A stretch of 41,977 nucleotides of DNA, from contig NZ_CANLZW010000042.1 in NCBI RefSeq assembly GCF_947495625.1, forward strand, positions 1-41,977. The letters run 5' to 3'. Numbering within the stretch: the first letter of the stretch is position 1; each line of letters begins with the position of its first letter. Made by a program: the position numbers and the translations under genes. This document shows positions 41,885 to 41,977 of this stretch, piece by piece. Source of the stretch: an uncultured Cocleimonas sp. (GTDB lineage: Bacteria > Pseudomonadota > Gammaproteobacteria > Thiotrichales > Thiotrichaceae). Under the pieces are notes generated by a model. The model made no database searches, was not told the DNA's origin, and saw only the letters and a program-made list of their open reading frames with translations.

Positions 41885-41977
41885 GCGCCGCTCCAACGGA
41901 TTAGCGGCTTGTTAAAGTGGTTGATGTTGTTGGTAGTTTTGATCTGATTTGGAGTTATTTAAATTAAATTGAAATTA

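Noticed and set aside
1-41977. CRISPR arrays, tRNA genes or prophage modules
   Set aside because: No regularly spaced repeats, no cloverleaf sequence and no phage structural or integrase genes were seen; the tail-fibre-like protein stands alone and has a signal peptide.

Overview
The window looks like chromosomal DNA of an AT-rich, sulfur-oxidising gammaproteobacterium. The evidence is a sox thiosulfate-oxidation cluster of the SoxXYZAK type with a monohaem SoxA, the gammaproteobacterial gene orders trxA-rho, pcnB-folK-panB-panC and anmK next to an M23 peptidase, and many envelope proteins. A member of the Thiotrichales (Leucothrix/Cocleimonas-like) would fit, but that is inference; no rRNA gene lies inside the window.

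Layout. 0.2-2.8 kb: an OmpA-type envelope protein, then a metallophosphoesterase/lipid-kinase pair. 3.1-11.3 kb: a very AT-rich surface-glycan island bounded by two decayed copies of the same IS1595-type (IS1016-like) insertion sequence in opposite orientation. It carries two tandem copies of a glycosyltransferase-like/sulfotransferase unit (one sulfotransferase frameshifted in a T9 run), a third sulfotransferase and a Wzx-type flippase; together these suggest synthesis and export of a sulfated glycan. 11.4-22 kb: secreted and surface proteins, namely a tail-fibre-like protein with its small secreted partner, a 1047-aa CRTAC1/ASPIC-UnbV beta-propeller protein with an unusual N-terminal half, and a 1655-aa protein of DUF11-like repeats ending in an IPTL-CTERM sorting tail. 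22.5-26.6 kb: soxXYZAK, a HupE/UreJ-like membrane protein and thioredoxin. 27-30.5 kb: rho, then a two-gene unit of a 68-aa acidic protein and a Rad50/SbcC-like ATPase with a transmembrane hairpin in the middle of its coiled coil. 30.6-34.8 kb: a DUF4124 protein and a MocR regulator divergent from phzF and an aminotransferase. 35-38.6 kb: pcnB, folK, panB, panC. 38.7-41.6 kb: anmK and an M23 peptidase. The right edge has what looks like an rRNA-operon promoter firing out of the window.

The strongest unexplained signal is a repeated intergenic element with core AAAGTAGGGGGGTGAC. Six copies lie between 13.4 and 38.7 kb, all with the G-run on the + strand whatever the direction of nearby genes, all at gene 3' ends, with G-run lengths of 6, 6, 8, 6, 6 and 9. 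Two copies double as good intrinsic terminators read from the - strand. The second candidate novel system is the membrane-anchored Rad50-like ATPase with its small partner.
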